Made by a program: the position numbers and the translations under genes. A stretch of DNA of 64,000 bases from Sediminibacterium sp. (GTDB lineage Bacteria > Bacteroidota > Bacteroidia > Chitinophagales > Chitinophagaceae): positions 1-64,000 of the forward strand of contig JAOASM010000036.1 of the NCBI GenBank assembly GCA_030158665.1, in the 5' to 3' direction. This document shows positions 8,811 through 17,643 of this stretch, one piece after another; position 1 is the first letter of the stretch; every line of letters starts with the position of its first letter. The notes beneath the pieces are model-generated. The model ran no database searches, was not told where the DNA came from, and saw only the letters and a program-made list of their open reading frames with translations.

Positions 8811-10259
8811 TTAAGCAATATGTTTCAATACCAATGCTTTTACTTCGCTCATTGGAATTCTTTCTTGTTTCATACTATCTCTGTAACGTATGGTTACAGT
8901 ATTGTCTTCTTTAGTCTGATGATCTATCGTCACGCAGAATGGAGTACCTATCGCATCTTGTCTTCTGTAACGCTTTCCAATAGCATCTTTTTCTTCATAG
9001 AAGCAATGGAATGAAGGCTTACACTCGTCCATCAAAGCTTTTGCTAATTCAGGTAAGCCGTCTTTTTTGGTCAACGGCAATATCGCTAATTTTAATGGAG
9101 CTATTTTAGCAGGCAAATGCAAGACCACTCTTGAATCAGTCGTACCATCTTCTTTTTGAATAACTTCTTCCTCATAAGAGTTGGATAAAATCAATAAAAA
9201 CATTCTATCCAAACCAATCGAAGTTTCAATGACATATGGTACATAATGCTGATTGATTTCTGTATCAAAGTACTGCAACTTCTTTTTACTGAATTCTTGA
9301 TGACGCGTTAAATCAAAATCAGTTCTTGAGTGAATCCCTTCCACTTCCTTAAATCCAAATGGAAATTCATATTCAATGTCTAAGGCCGCATCTGCGTAGT
9401 GCGCTAATTTAATATGATCATGAAAACGATATTTGTCTGCAGGAATACCCAAACTTAAATGCCATTTCATGCGTTCGTTCTTCCAATGCTCATACCACTC
9501 TTTCTGAGTACCTGGCTTAACGAAAAACTGCATTTCCATTTGCTCAAATTCACGCATTCTGAAAATAAACTGACGTGCTACAATTTCGTTTCTGAAAGCC
9601 TTTCCTGTTTGTGCAATACCAAAAGGGATCTTCATCCTTGCTGTTTTTTGCACATTCAAAAAATTCACAAAAATACCTTGAGCAGTCTCCGGTCTTAAAT
9701 AAATAGTATTGGCATCTTCAGCAACTGAACCTAATTCTGTAGAGAACATCAAATTGAATTGACGAATCTCAGTCCAGTTACTAGTTCCACTCACACTACA
9801 CTGTATTTTGTTTGATTGAATCAATGCACCCAAGCCAGCAAAATCATCATTCGCTAGTAAGGCGTCCATATCAGCCAAAAGTTTATCCGCGCCTGCCTGA
9901 TCTCCTTTCTCAATCAATTTATCTGCATGTGCTTCTATCAAATGATCTACTCGATATCTTTTTTTACTATCCTTATTGTCAATCAATGGGTCACTAAAAC
10001 TATCCACGTGTCCACTTGCTTTCCAAGTTGTAGGATGCATAAAAATGGCAGCATCAATCCCTACAATATTGTCGTTCATCTGCGTCATGCTATTCCACCA
10101 ATAGTCACGAATATTCTTTTTTAATTGTGCACCATAAGGACCATAATCATACACTGCACTTAATCCATCATAGATTTCACTACTTGGAAATACGAATCCG
10201 TATTCTTTGGCATGCGAAATGATTGCTTGTAATGTATTGTCTGTAACTGTCTTGCTCAT
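8811..10259 (-). CDS. glyS: Glycyl-tRNA synthetase (single-chain class II type)
   Basis: The enzyme attaches glycine to tRNA-Gly. The 482-residue sequence is the homodimeric, archaeal/eukaryal-like GlyRS, not the bacterial alpha2-beta2 form. The N-terminal FVFPSSEIYDGLSAVYDYGP, motif 2 around FRNEI with RMREFEQMEMQFF, and motif 3 with GLDRMF are all visible, followed by an anticodon-binding domain. I chose the ATG at 10259 (MSKTV). An upstream TTG at 10268 overlaps a good promoter box and is unlikely to be used. It is downstream of dtd and the MazG-like gene on the same strand. Confidence 0.96.
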   Translation of the reverse strand: MSKTVTDNTLQAIISHAKEYGFVFPSSEIYDGLSAVYDYGPYGAQLKKNIRDYWWNSMTQMNDNIVGIDAAIFMHPTTWKASGHVDSFSDPLIDNKDSKKRYRVDHLIEAHADKLIEKGDQAGADKLLADMDALLANDDFAGLGALIQSNKIQCSVSGTSNWTEIRQFNLMFSTELGSVAEDANTIYLRPETAQGIFVNFLNVQKTARMKIPFGIAQTGKAFRNEIVARQFIFRMREFEQMEMQFFVKPGTQKEWYEHWKNERMKWHLSLGIPADKYRFHDHIKLAHYADAALDIEYEFPFGFKEVEGIHSRTDFDLTRHQEFSKKKLQYFDTEINQHYVPYVIETSIGLDRMFLLILSNSYEEEVIQKEDGTTDSRVVLHLPAKIAPLKLAILPLTKKDGLPELAKALMDECKPSFHCFYEEKDAIGKRYRRQDAIGTPFCVTIDHQTKEDNTVTIRYRDSMKQERIPMSEVKALVLKHIA

Positions 10260-10265
10260 AGTTTG

Positions 10266-10273
10266 CAAATATA
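10266..10273 (-). promoter_or_regulatory. -7 box immediately before glyS
   Basis: The minus strand reads TATATTTG, a full match to TAnnTTTG, six bases before the ATG of glyS. Transcription would begin within a few bases of the start codon. No -33 TTG is evident. Confidence 0.45.
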
Positions 10274-10286
10274 GGTCGAGAAAAGA

Positions 10287-10628
10287 TTATGGTTGTAATT
10301 TTTCATTGTTTTGGTGCCTTTCCTTGTCTCGATTGGTTTTCTTTTGCATATTTTTCTCCAATGCGGCTGTTAAATCAACCCCTGTTTGATTGGCCAAGCA
10401 AATCAGTACAAAAAGTACATCCGCCATCTCATCGCCCAAATCGGCACTGGCCTCTTTATCTTTAAAAGATTGATCTCCATATTTTCGCACCATCAATCTG
10501 GATAATTCTCCCACTTCTTCCATCAAGACGCCCAAATTGGTTAACTCACTAAAATATTTCACACCAATGGTCTTGATCCATTGATCCACTTGCTCCTGAG
10601 CTCCTTTTATTGTTATTTGATTGGACAT
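10287..10628 (-). CDS. MazG-like nucleotide pyrophosphohydrolase
   Basis: This 113-residue all-alpha protein carries the MazG/dUTPase-like metal-binding signature: EEVGELSR near residues 34-41 and DLGDEMADVLFVL near 66-78. Family members hydrolyse (d)NTPs to monophosphates, often removing non-canonical nucleotides. The likely start is the ATG at 10628, one base after the dtd stop codon (TAA-T-ATG), which indicates translational coupling. An upstream TTG inside dtd is less likely. The exact substrate cannot be read from the sequence. Confidence 0.88.
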   Translation of the reverse strand: MSNQITIKGAQEQVDQWIKTIGVKYFSELTNLGVLMEEVGELSRLMVRKYGDQSFKDKEASADLGDEMADVLFVLICLANQTGVDLTAALEKNMQKKTNRDKERHQNNEKLQP

Positions 10629-10629
10629 A

Positions 10630-11082
10630 TTATTCTCTGTTTTTTGAATCAATGATAATGGTCACTGGACCATTGTTTAAGAGCGACACTTTCATGTCTG
10701 CACCAAATTTTCCCGTCTCAATTGGCTTACCCAGATCCTTGGTCAGTTGAAGAATCATTTGCTCATAAATTGGGATTGCTATTTCTGGTTTTGCCGCTGC
10801 AATATAGGAAGGACGATTACCCTTTTTGGTGGCCGCATACAAAGTAAATTGGCTAATCAGCAAAATAGCCCCGTCAATATCTTGCACACTTTGGTTCATC
10901 ACCCCATCTGCATCATCAAAAATGCGCATTTGAACCAACTTGTTGGAAATCCATTGAATATCCTCTGTTGTGTCGTCATTATGAATGCCCAATAGGACCA
11001 ATAAGCCTTCTTGAATGGCCCCCACAACAACCCCATCAACTTTGACATTGGCCTCCGATACTCTTTGAATTACGACTCTCAT
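10630..11082 (-). CDS. dtd: D-aminoacyl-tRNA deacylase
   Basis: Dtd removes D-amino acids, and glycine wrongly attached to tRNA-Ala, from tRNAs. The 150-residue length is standard. The two signature motifs are present: SQFTLYA near 78-84 and NNGPVTIIID near 136-145. The N-terminus MRVVIQRVSEANV is typical. It is the first gene of a three-gene minus-strand group with the MazG-like gene and glyS. No clear promoter box was found upstream. Confidence 0.95.
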   Translation of the reverse strand: MRVVIQRVSEANVKVDGVVVGAIQEGLLVLLGIHNDDTTEDIQWISNKLVQMRIFDDADGVMNQSVQDIDGAILLISQFTLYAATKKGNRPSYIAAAKPEIAIPIYEQMILQLTKDLGKPIETGKFGADMKVSLLNNGPVTIIIDSKNRE

Positions 11083-11150
11083 AACCTTGCTATTTACGGC
11101 ATGAAGATAAACAAAACTATTTTCACTAATTTAGCTGTAATTTCAACGCC

Positions 11151-12641
11151 TTGAGTAGTATTAAAAAATTAGCCAGTCAAACCGCATGGTACGGACTTAG
11201 TTCAATAGCCGCTAGGTTTATTAGCTATTTACTTACCCCCTATTTAACCTATAAGCTTTCTGATATTGCTTATGGCGAGAATTCGATTGTCTATGCTTTT
11301 ATACCATTTTTGAACGTCTTAGTAACCCATGGAATGGAGACGGCTTATTTTAAGTTTGGTTCCAAAGAAAATGAAGAAGAGATTTATAATACAAGTAGCT
11401 TTTCGATGCTTTTTGTTACCCTACTTGTATTGATTGGTTTATTTACATGGAAATTGCCATTGGCCAACCTATTACAAATCACCCTCCATCCAGAATACAT
11501 CAGCTTACTAGCTTGGATCGTTGCCCTTGATGCATTGACAACCATTCCGTTTTCAAGACTAAGATTACAAGGACGCCCCAAGAAATTTGCACTCATCAAA
11601 GTGGGTGGCATCTTATTAAATATACTTGCTACTTATTCCCTAATTAGTAGTTTGCCAAATTATATACAAACGCATCCAGATAGTTTTTTACAACAATTCT
11701 ATCAACCCAATTGGGAAGTTGGTTACATATTAATTGCTGGTATCATTCAAAATGTATTTGTGTTGATCCTATTGCAAAAAGAAATTAGAGCTATCCGTTT
11801 TTCTTTCAACTTTAAATTATGGAGGAGTATGATGGCGTATGCACTTCCACTTATTTTGGTTGGATTTGGTGGTATGATCAATGAAACATTGGATCGTATT
11901 ATGTTAGGATGGTGGGGACCTGGAGAAAATGCAGATGCCAATAAAGCAATGGTAGGCGTGTATAGTGCATGTTATAAATTAGCCATTTTAATCACCATCT
12001 CAATTCAAGCATTCCGAATGGGTGCTGAACCATTTTTCTTTAAACAAGCAGAAACAGATCAAGCACAAAAAACATACGCAAGGGTGATGAAATTTTTTGT
12101 AATCACATTATGTGTCATGTTTTTAGGCGTGGTATTGTACATTGATATTTGGAAATTATTTATTCAAAATCCTGCGATGTATGTGGGCCTTAAAGTGGTG
12201 CCAATTTTATTAATTGCCAATATGTTTTTAGGGGTATACTATAATTTAAGTATTTGGTATAAGCTGAGTAATAAAACCATGGCAGGTGCCTGGATAACCC
12301 TATTAGGAGCAGTGATCACTATACTCATTAACTACATTGCTATTCCGCATTTTGGCTATATGGCAAGTGCATGGGCCACCTTCTTTTGTTATGGCACCAT
12401 GATGGTAGTAAGTTATCAATGGGGGCAACGTGTTTACCCTGTTCCCTATGCAACCAAAAAATTGATTGCTTATTTTGTCATTGCATTATTAGTGTACGGC
12501 ATCAATTTAATTTTACATCTTGTTTCAAACAATCAACCATTCAATTATTTATTTGCAACTATCTTACTTTTTGCGTTCATCGTATTTGTTGCACGCATCG
12601 AAAAGAAAGAATTGCAATCCATCCTAAGAAAATCAAACTAA
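11151..12641 (+). CDS. Polysaccharide/lipid-linked oligosaccharide flippase (MOP superfamily)
   Basis: This 496-residue protein has about 12-14 hydrophobic segments. Its N-terminus (KKLASQTAWYGLSSIAARFISYLLTPYLT) is typical of Wzx/MurJ-like polysaccharide biosynthesis proteins in Bacteroidota. It probably flips a lipid-linked sugar across the inner membrane. No glycosyltransferase lies next to it, so the cargo is unknown. The start is a TTG at 11151; no in-frame ATG is available nearby. Its stop codon overlaps the next start (TAATG). Confidence 0.87.
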   Translation: MSSIKKLASQTAWYGLSSIAARFISYLLTPYLTYKLSDIAYGENSIVYAFIPFLNVLVTHGMETAYFKFGSKENEEEIYNTSSFSMLFVTLLVLIGLFTWKLPLANLLQITLHPEYISLLAWIVALDALTTIPFSRLRLQGRPKKFALIKVGGILLNILATYSLISSLPNYIQTHPDSFLQQFYQPNWEVGYILIAGIIQNVFVLILLQKEIRAIRFSFNFKLWRSMMAYALPLILVGFGGMINETLDRIMLGWWGPGENADANKAMVGVYSACYKLAILITISIQAFRMGAEPFFFKQAETDQAQKTYARVMKFFVITLCVMFLGVVLYIDIWKLFIQNPAMYVGLKVVPILLIANMFLGVYYNLSIWYKLSNKTMAGAWITLLGAVITILINYIAIPHFGYMASAWATFFCYGTMMVVSYQWGQRVYPVPYATKKLIAYFVIALLVYGINLILHLVSNNQPFNYLFATILLFAFIVFVARIEKKELQSILRKSN

Positions 12642-13117
12642 TGGCAGAAGACTTAGTACTCCATCAAGGAGATAAAAAAGCACAATACGAATCATTGATT
12701 CCTCAGATTAAAGGATTAATGACCGGAGAAGATAATTTAATCGCCAATCTTGGCAATATAGCAGCAGCGCTCAAGGAGCAGTTCAATTGGTTATGGGTGG
12801 GATTTTATTGGGTATCGGGTGATGAATTGGTGTTAGCCCCATTTCAAGGCCCAGTGGCATGTACTAGAATCAAGAAAGGCAGAGGCGTTTGTGGAACCAG
12901 CTGGGAAAAAGGGATTACCTTGATTGTAGAAGACGTTGAAAAATTTCCTGGACATATCGCATGTAGTAGTGCATCAAGATCTGAAATTGTAGTGCCTGTA
13001 TTTCAAAATGGCCAAATTGTAGGCGTTTTAGACGTCGATAGTACCGAATTAGCTCATTTTGATGCAGTTGATCAACAGTATTTAGAGGAAATTGTCGGGT
13101 TCTTAGACCAACTTTAA
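12641..13117 (+). CDS. msrC: Free methionine-(R)-sulfoxide reductase (GAF domain)
   Basis: The enzyme repairs free oxidised methionine. The 158-residue GAF-domain protein has the three family cysteines at 74, 84 and 108 (ACTRIKKGRGVCGTSW and HIACSSASRSEIVVPV). Their spacing of 10 and 24 is the same as Cys84, Cys94 and Cys118 of the E. coli enzyme. The true start is the ATG at 12641, overlapping the flippase stop by one base. The longer open frame upstream is only read-through inside the flippase gene. Translation is probably coupled to the flippase. Confidence 0.93.
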   Translation: MAEDLVLHQGDKKAQYESLIPQIKGLMTGEDNLIANLGNIAAALKEQFNWLWVGFYWVSGDELVLAPFQGPVACTRIKKGRGVCGTSWEKGITLIVEDVEKFPGHIACSSASRSEIVVPVFQNGQIVGVLDVDSTELAHFDAVDQQYLEEIVGFLDQL

Positions 13118-13146
13118 AAAATATCATTTAAGTTTGCAACCCTTAA

Positions 13147-13228
13147 GCGGATGTGGCGAAATTGGCAGACGCACTAGACTTAGGATCTAGCGCCGCGAGG
13201 CGTGTGGGTTCGACCCCCTCCATCCGCA
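13147..13228 (+). tRNA. tRNA-Leu (anticodon UAG)
   Basis: The acceptor arms GCGGATG (13147-13153) and CATCCGC (13221-13227) pair perfectly. The anticodon stem CTAGA/TCTAG encloses the loop CTTAGGA with anticodon TAG. The long class II variable arm (CGCCGCGAGGCG) and the T arm with GGTTCGACCCC are present. The 3' CCA is not encoded (ACA follows), so CCA must be added afterwards. Confidence 0.97.
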
Positions 13229-13230
13229 CA

Positions 13231-13258
13231 GAAAAGGCCCCAAATTGGGGCCTTTTTC
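13231..13258 (+). terminator. Terminator of the tRNA-Leu gene
   Basis: AAAAGGCCCC pairs with GGGGCCTTTTT around a five-base loop, starting a few bases after the tRNA end and running into a T-tract. Confidence 0.9.
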
Positions 13259-13340
13259 TTATTATAATGGCTAATTTATAAGCAAAAATTGTACCTTCGC
13301 CCCCCTTAAACATTACAATTAAGTAGTAAAAGCAATACCT

Positions 13341-14702
13341 ATGGCAACCATAAAAAGAACCAACATTGCGCCTTTAAATGATCAATTAACGGTGACAATT
13401 TCAAAAGCAGATTATTTAACTGCATACGAAACAAGTTTAAAGAAGCATGCCAAAACGGCAAATATTCCTGGATTCAGAAAAGGAATGGTGCCAGCTGGAA
13501 TGATTAAAAAAATGTACGGACAATCTGTATTCACTGATGTGATTTTGAAAACAGTGGAGAACGAGATGAACCAATATATTGCAAAAGAGAAGATAGACAT
13601 ATTTGCACAACCACTTCCATTGGAAACTGCATTTGCCAATATGGATCAAAACAATCCAACAGACTACGATTTCTCTTTTGAAATTGGATTAAAGCCAAGC
13701 TTTGAAGTAAAAACAAAAGACATCAAAGTAAAGCGATACAAGATTCAAGTAACAGACGAAATGGTACAAAACGAAGTAGAGCGTCTACAAATCAGAAATG
13801 GCAACATGACTGAACCTGAAGCTGCAACTAGCGAAGACAATGTGTTGAATGTAACTTTCATTGAATCAGATAAAGACGGCAATGAAGTGGAAGGCGGAAT
13901 CAAAAAAGACAATTCTTTATTGATCAAATACTTTAGCGAAAAACAAAGAAAACAATTCATTGGTAAAAAGAACGACGACACTGTTGTCATTCAATTAAAG
14001 AAAGCCTTTGATGACAAAGAGTTAGATATTATTTTGAATGATCTAGCATTAACCAAAGAGGATGCTGAAAAATATTTTAAATTGGTAATCACTAAAGTGG
14101 GCTTAGTTGAAAAAGCACCTTTGGATGAGACCTTATTCACTGTAACCTACCCTAATCAAGCAATCACCAACGAAGCAGAATTCAAAGCGGCAATAAAAAA
14201 AGATATCGAAGGATACTACGATCAACAAGCGAAAAATCATGTACATGATCAAATATATCATAGCTTGATTGAGCAAACTAAAATGGATTTCCCAGTTGCC
14301 TTTTTAAAGCGTTGGTTACAAAAAGGTGGAGACAAACAAAGAACAGAAGAAGAAGCAGAAAAAGAATACCCAGTTTTCCAAGATCAGTTAAAGTGGACTG
14401 TAATAAGTACTCAATTAATTGCTGACCATAAAGTGGAAGTGGTGGCAGAAGATTTGAAGAATTTTGCAAAACAACAATTGATGAGTTATATGGGTGGACA
14501 GTTAGGTGCATTAGGCGATAACGATCAATGGTTAGAAGACTATGCAGCACGTATGATGCAAGACAGAAAATTTGTAGAAGATAGCTACCACAGAATTAGC
14601 GCAGATAAATTATTCAATGCTTTGGAAGCAGAAGTAACTGCCAAAGAAGAACCTATCGCTGCAGAGAAATTTGCCGATTTGTTGAATAGCCACAAACACT
14701 AA
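13341..14702 (+). CDS. tig: Trigger factor (ribosome-associated chaperone, peptidyl-prolyl isomerase)
   Basis: Trigger factor binds nascent chains at the ribosome exit tunnel. The 453-residue protein has the N-terminal ribosome-binding domain with the signature GFRKGMVPAGMIKKMYG near residues 44-60 (GFRxGxxP). A central region about 150-250 takes the place of the FKBP-type domain, and a helical C-terminal substrate-binding domain follows. The central region shows little of the usual FKBP signature, so isomerase activity may be weak, as in many Bacteroidota members. It is followed by a terminator and then the clpP-clpP-clpX genes, the arrangement widely seen for tig and clp genes. Confidence 0.93.
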   Translation: MATIKRTNIAPLNDQLTVTISKADYLTAYETSLKKHAKTANIPGFRKGMVPAGMIKKMYGQSVFTDVILKTVENEMNQYIAKEKIDIFAQPLPLETAFANMDQNNPTDYDFSFEIGLKPSFEVKTKDIKVKRYKIQVTDEMVQNEVERLQIRNGNMTEPEAATSEDNVLNVTFIESDKDGNEVEGGIKKDNSLLIKYFSEKQRKQFIGKKNDDTVVIQLKKAFDDKELDIILNDLALTKEDAEKYFKLVITKVGLVEKAPLDETLFTVTYPNQAITNEAEFKAAIKKDIEGYYDQQAKNHVHDQIYHSLIEQTKMDFPVAFLKRWLQKGGDKQRTEEEAEKEYPVFQDQLKWTVISTQLIADHKVEVVAEDLKNFAKQQLMSYMGGQLGALGDNDQWLEDYAARMMQDRKFVEDSYHRISADKLFNALEAEVTAKEEPIAAEKFADLLNSHKH

Positions 14703-14720
14703 ATAGACCATTTTTGATAG

Positions 14721-14750
14721 CAAAAGCCCCGATTTTCGGGGCTTTTGTAT
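14721..14750 (+). terminator. Terminator after tig
   Basis: CAAAAGCCCCG at 14721-14731 pairs with CGGGGCTTTTG at 14737-14747 around a five-base loop. It separates tig from the clp operon. Confidence 0.9.
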
Positions 14751-14811
14751 TTCTACCATGAATTCACTCAAATTTGGCACCCTTTTTGCAATAGCTTAGA
14801 AGAATAGGTTT

Positions 14812-14819
14812 TACCTTTA
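14812..14819 (+). promoter_or_regulatory. Probable -7 box of the clp operon
   Basis: TACCTTTA matches TAnnTTTG except for the last base and lies 19 bases before the first clpP ATG. A TTTG at 14785-14788 could act as the -33 element, but the spacing of about 23 bases is long. Confidence 0.4.
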
Positions 14820-14838
14820 CACACTGAAAAAAGCATAT

Positions 14839-15525
14839 ATGAACATAGGAAAAGAATTCGAAAAATACGCGATCAAACACAGAGGGATCAGCAGTAACAG
14901 TCTTCATCAATATCAAAATAGCGTGACCAATTTAACGCCTTATATTATTGAAGAAAGACCAATGAATGTAGCAAGTATGGATGTGTTTAGCCGTTTAATG
15001 ATGGATAGAATCATTTTCTTGGGCGAAGGCATCAATGACTATGTAGCGAATATTGTTACAGCTCAATTGCTTTTCTTGGAAAGTACAGACCGTACAAAAG
15101 ACATTCAAATGTACATCAACAGTCCAGGCGGAAGTGTCTATGCAGGATTGGGAATTTACGATACCATGCAATTTATTAGCCCTGACGTGGCGACTATTTG
15201 TACAGGCATGGCAGCAAGCATGGGGGCGATTTTATTGTGTGCTGGTGTTGAAGGTAAAAGAACTGCATTAAGACATAGTAGAATCATGTTGCACCAGCCA
15301 AGTGGCGCTATCGGGGGACAAGCTTCTGATATTGAAATCACAGCAAGAGAAATTAAGAAATTAAAACACGAACTATACGAAGTCATAGCTACACATACCC
15401 ATAAGGATGTAGAATTGGTTGCGAAAGATTGTGACAGAGATTTCTGGATGACGGCTGCTGAAGGAAAAGAATATGGATTAGTAGATGAAGTATTATTAAC
15501 CAATCCTAGAAAAGTAAAGAAATAA
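14839..15525 (+). CDS. clpP: ATP-dependent Clp protease proteolytic subunit, first copy
   Basis: ClpP forms the barrel-shaped protease chamber used by ClpX. The 228-residue protein has an intact triad: Ser127 in GMAASMGA, His152 in MLHQPSGA and an Asp near 199-201 in DCDRDFW. The segment INSPGGSVYAGLGIYDTM is typical. The N-terminus is about 30 residues longer than E. coli mature ClpP and may contain a propeptide. It is the first of three consecutive clp genes (gaps of 23 and 13 bases). Confidence 0.95.
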   Translation: MNIGKEFEKYAIKHRGISSNSLHQYQNSVTNLTPYIIEERPMNVASMDVFSRLMMDRIIFLGEGINDYVANIVTAQLLFLESTDRTKDIQMYINSPGGSVYAGLGIYDTMQFISPDVATICTGMAASMGAILLCAGVEGKRTALRHSRIMLHQPSGAIGGQASDIEITAREIKKLKHELYEVIATHTHKDVELVAKDCDRDFWMTAAEGKEYGLVDEVLLTNPRKVKK

Positions 15526-15548
15526 TTATAATAATTTAAACTGTTTAT

Positions 15549-16172
15549 ATGATACTCACGAATCGTTTTTTAATGGAAGAAGAGGAAGAACCAAGAGGAG
15601 ATAAAAAAGAAGACAATGCGCCTTCGTTTTTGAATAGAAAAATGGAGCAAATCTTTTTCGAAAAAAGATCAATTTATTTATGGGGCGTAGTGGACGATAA
15701 ATCCGCTAAAGATATTGTTACTAAACTTTTATTATTAGATGCGGATAAGCCAGGGGCAGAAATTAATTTTTATATCAACAGTCCAGGCGGTGTGGTAACA
15801 AGCGGCATGGTGATGTTTGATACCATGAATCTAATTAAAAGCCCAGTTCACACAATTTGTATGGGCTTAGCTGCAAGTATGGGCTCTATCTTATTAAGCA
15901 TGGGAGAGAAAGGAAAGCGTACCATTTTCCCACACGGAGAAGTGATGATACACCAACCTAGTTTAGGTGGTTATTTCCAAGCTACAAGTGCAGACATCGA
16001 GATTCAAGCAGAACAAATTAGAAAGACCAAAGAATTAGGTGCTCAAATTTTAGCGAAAAACTGTGGTAAATCAATGGAGCAAATTATGGCTGATTTCGAC
16101 AGAGACTATTGGATGAATGCCAAAGAAGCCGTTGAATATGGTATCGTAGACAAGATTGCAAAGAGTTTATAA
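15549..16172 (+). CDS. clpP: ATP-dependent Clp protease proteolytic subunit, second copy
   Basis: This is a second, clearly diverged ClpP of 207 residues directly after the first. It also has an intact triad: Ser110 in GLAASMGS, His135 in MIHQPSLGG and an Asp near 184-186 in DFDRDYW. The N-terminus carries a very acidic stretch (MEEEEEP) not found in the first copy. Both copies should be active. They may form mixed rings, as paired ClpP proteins do in some other bacteria, but this is inference. Confidence 0.94.
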   Translation: MILTNRFLMEEEEEPRGDKKEDNAPSFLNRKMEQIFFEKRSIYLWGVVDDKSAKDIVTKLLLLDADKPGAEINFYINSPGGVVTSGMVMFDTMNLIKSPVHTICMGLAASMGSILLSMGEKGKRTIFPHGEVMIHQPSLGGYFQATSADIEIQAEQIRKTKELGAQILAKNCGKSMEQIMADFDRDYWMNAKEAVEYGIVDKIAKSL

Positions 16173-16185
16173 TAAATTGGATTAA

Positions 16186-17427
16186 ATGAAAATGAGTAAG
16201 ACAGAAAACATACAATGTTCTTTTTGTGGCCGCAGCAGAGAGGAAGTCAAAATCCTAATTGCTGGTCAGGAAGGTCATATTTGCGAGCACTGTATTGAGC
16301 ATGCTCATGAAATTGTAGATAAAGAGTTTCATCAAAAAAAAGAAGCAGGTAAAGCGGGTACACTTAAAGTACAAAAGCCAATTGCTATTAAAGCGTTTAT
16401 GGACCAATATATCATTGGCCAAGATGAAGCAAAGAAAATACTATGCGTAGCTGTCTACAATCACTTTAAACGCATTAACCTGCCTAGCACCAACAAGGAT
16501 GAAGTAGAGATAGAGAAAAGTAATGTTATCATGATTGGCGAAACTGGTACAGGTAAAACCTTACTTGCTAAAACAATCGCTAAGCTTTTGAATGTCCCAT
16601 TCGCCATTGTGGATGCCACTGTTTTTACAGAAGCAGGATATGTAGGTGAGGATGTGGAGAGCATGTTAACCCGTCTTTTACAAAACTGCGATTACGATGT
16701 AGAAGCTGCACAAAGAGGAATTGTCTATATTGATGAGATTGATAAAATCGCTCGAAAAAGTGACAATGCATCCATTACAAGAGATGTAAGTGGTGAAGGG
16801 GTACAACAAGGTTTACTAAAAATGCTTGAAGGTACCGAAGTCTTAGTGCCCCCTCAGGGCGGCAGAAAGCATCCAGATCAAAAAATGATCAAAGTTGACA
16901 CTAAAAATATTTTATTCATTTGTGGTGGAGCGTTTGACGGTATTGATAAAATTATTGCCAGAAGAATCAACACCAATGCGATTGGCTTTAGTGTAAATAA
17001 AGACGAACAAGAATTACAACGCAAAAATTTATTGCGTTTTGTGAATGCACAAGACATCAAAACTTTTGGCTTAATACCTGAAATGCTAGGACGTCTTCCA
17101 ATTGTAACGCATTTAGAGCCATTAGATGCAGCAACATTGAGAAGTATCTTAACAGAACCAAAGAACGCTTTGATTAAACAATACACACAATTGTTTGCTA
17201 TTGAAGATATTAAGCTAACCATCGATCCTGAAGTATTTGATTTTATAACTGCCAAAGCAATGGAATATAAATTAGGCGCCAGAGGGTTAAGAAGTATTTG
17301 TGAGAGTTTATTTACCCAAGCCATGTTCGAGCTTCCTGGCACTGATATCAAAGAATTTAATGTGACTTTAGCCTATGCAAAAGACATGTTTGATAAAAGC
17401 AAATTAAGCGCTTTAAAAGTCGCTTAA
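16186..17427 (+). CDS. clpX: ClpX, ATP-dependent unfoldase of ClpXP
   Basis: ClpX unfolds substrates and feeds them into ClpP. The 413-residue protein has the N-terminal C4 zinc finger (Cys11, Cys14, Cys33, Cys36). It also has Walker A GETGTGKT near 117-124, the pore loop GYVGEDVE, Walker [13 protein letters not shown], and the ClpP-docking loop with IGF in [11 protein letters not shown]. The start could be the ATG at 16186 or at 16192. It is the third gene of the clp operon, and a 48-residue gene follows after 34 bases. Confidence 0.97.
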   Translation: MKMSKTENIQCSFCGRSREEVKILIAGQEGHICEHCIEHAHEIVDKEFHQKKEAGKAGTLKVQKPIAIKAFMDQYIIGQDEAKKILCVAVYNHFKRINLPSTNKDEVEIEKSNVIMIGETGTGKTLLAKTIAKLLNVPFAIVDATVFTEAGYVGEDVESMLTRLLQNCDYDVEAAQRGIVYIDEIDKIARKSDNASITRDVSGEGVQQGLLKMLEGTEVLVPPQGGRKHPDQKMIKVDTKNILFICGGAFDGIDKIIARRINTNAIGFSVNKDEQELQRKNLLRFVNAQDIKTFGLIPEMLGRLPIVTHLEPLDAATLRSILTEPKNALIKQYTQLFAIEDIKLTIDPEVFDFITAKAMEYKLGARGLRSICESLFTQAMFELPGTDIKEFNVTLAYAKDMFDKSKLSALKVA

Positions 17428-17461
17428 AGCAATACGACTACTAACCTATAAAAATAAAAAG

Positions 17462-17608
17462 ATGCAAGAATTAATTGACCGTTTAGTAAAAGAAGCAGGT
17501 GTTACACCAGAACAAGCAAAGCAATCTATTGAAACCATTGCTGCTTTTGTAAAAGAAAAATTTCCGATGTTAGGAGGTGCTGTAAATCAAATTTTCAAGC
17601 ACAAATAA
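17462..17608 (+). CDS. 48-residue small helical protein downstream of clpX
   Basis: ATG at 17462 opens a 48-codon frame ending with TAA at 17606-17608; the product starts MQELIDRLVKEAGVTPEQAK. The A-rich upstream sequence (ATAAAAATAAAAAG) is normal for Bacteroidota start sites. The amphipathic pattern and the phrase GVTPEQAKQSIETIAAFVKEKFP resemble short DUF2267/DUF2780-like helical proteins, but I cannot assign a family with certainty. Its position 34 bases after clpX suggests co-transcription. The function is unknown. A hairpin follows directly. Confidence 0.7.
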   Translation: MQELIDRLVKEAGVTPEQAKQSIETIAAFVKEKFPMLGGAVNQIFKHK

Positions 17609-17613
17609 TTTGC

Positions 17614-17643
17614 ATAAAAAAGGCTCCTTTATTCAAGGAGCCT
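17614..17643. terminator. Hairpin terminator between convergent operons
   Basis: AGGCTCCTT at 17621-17629 pairs with AAGGAGCCT at 17635-17643. The A-run at 17615-17621 gives a T-run on the minus strand, so it best serves the leftward helix-hairpin-helix gene. It may also end the clp operon. The remaining 125 bases up to 17768 hold nothing else I recognise. Confidence 0.75.

Noticed and set aside
12371..12640. N-terminal extension of about 90 codons on the methionine sulfoxide reductase
   Set aside because: It lies inside the flippase gene and does not resemble the GAF family. The TAATG junction at 12639-12643 marks the true start.
15156..15503. 115-codon antisense frame opposite the first clpP
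   Set aside because: It is a shadow of a conserved gene with no start context of its own.
16878..17351. 157-codon antisense open frame inside clpX
   Set aside because: It lies fully within clpX, has no sensible start context, and reads as a reverse-strand shadow of a conserved gene.
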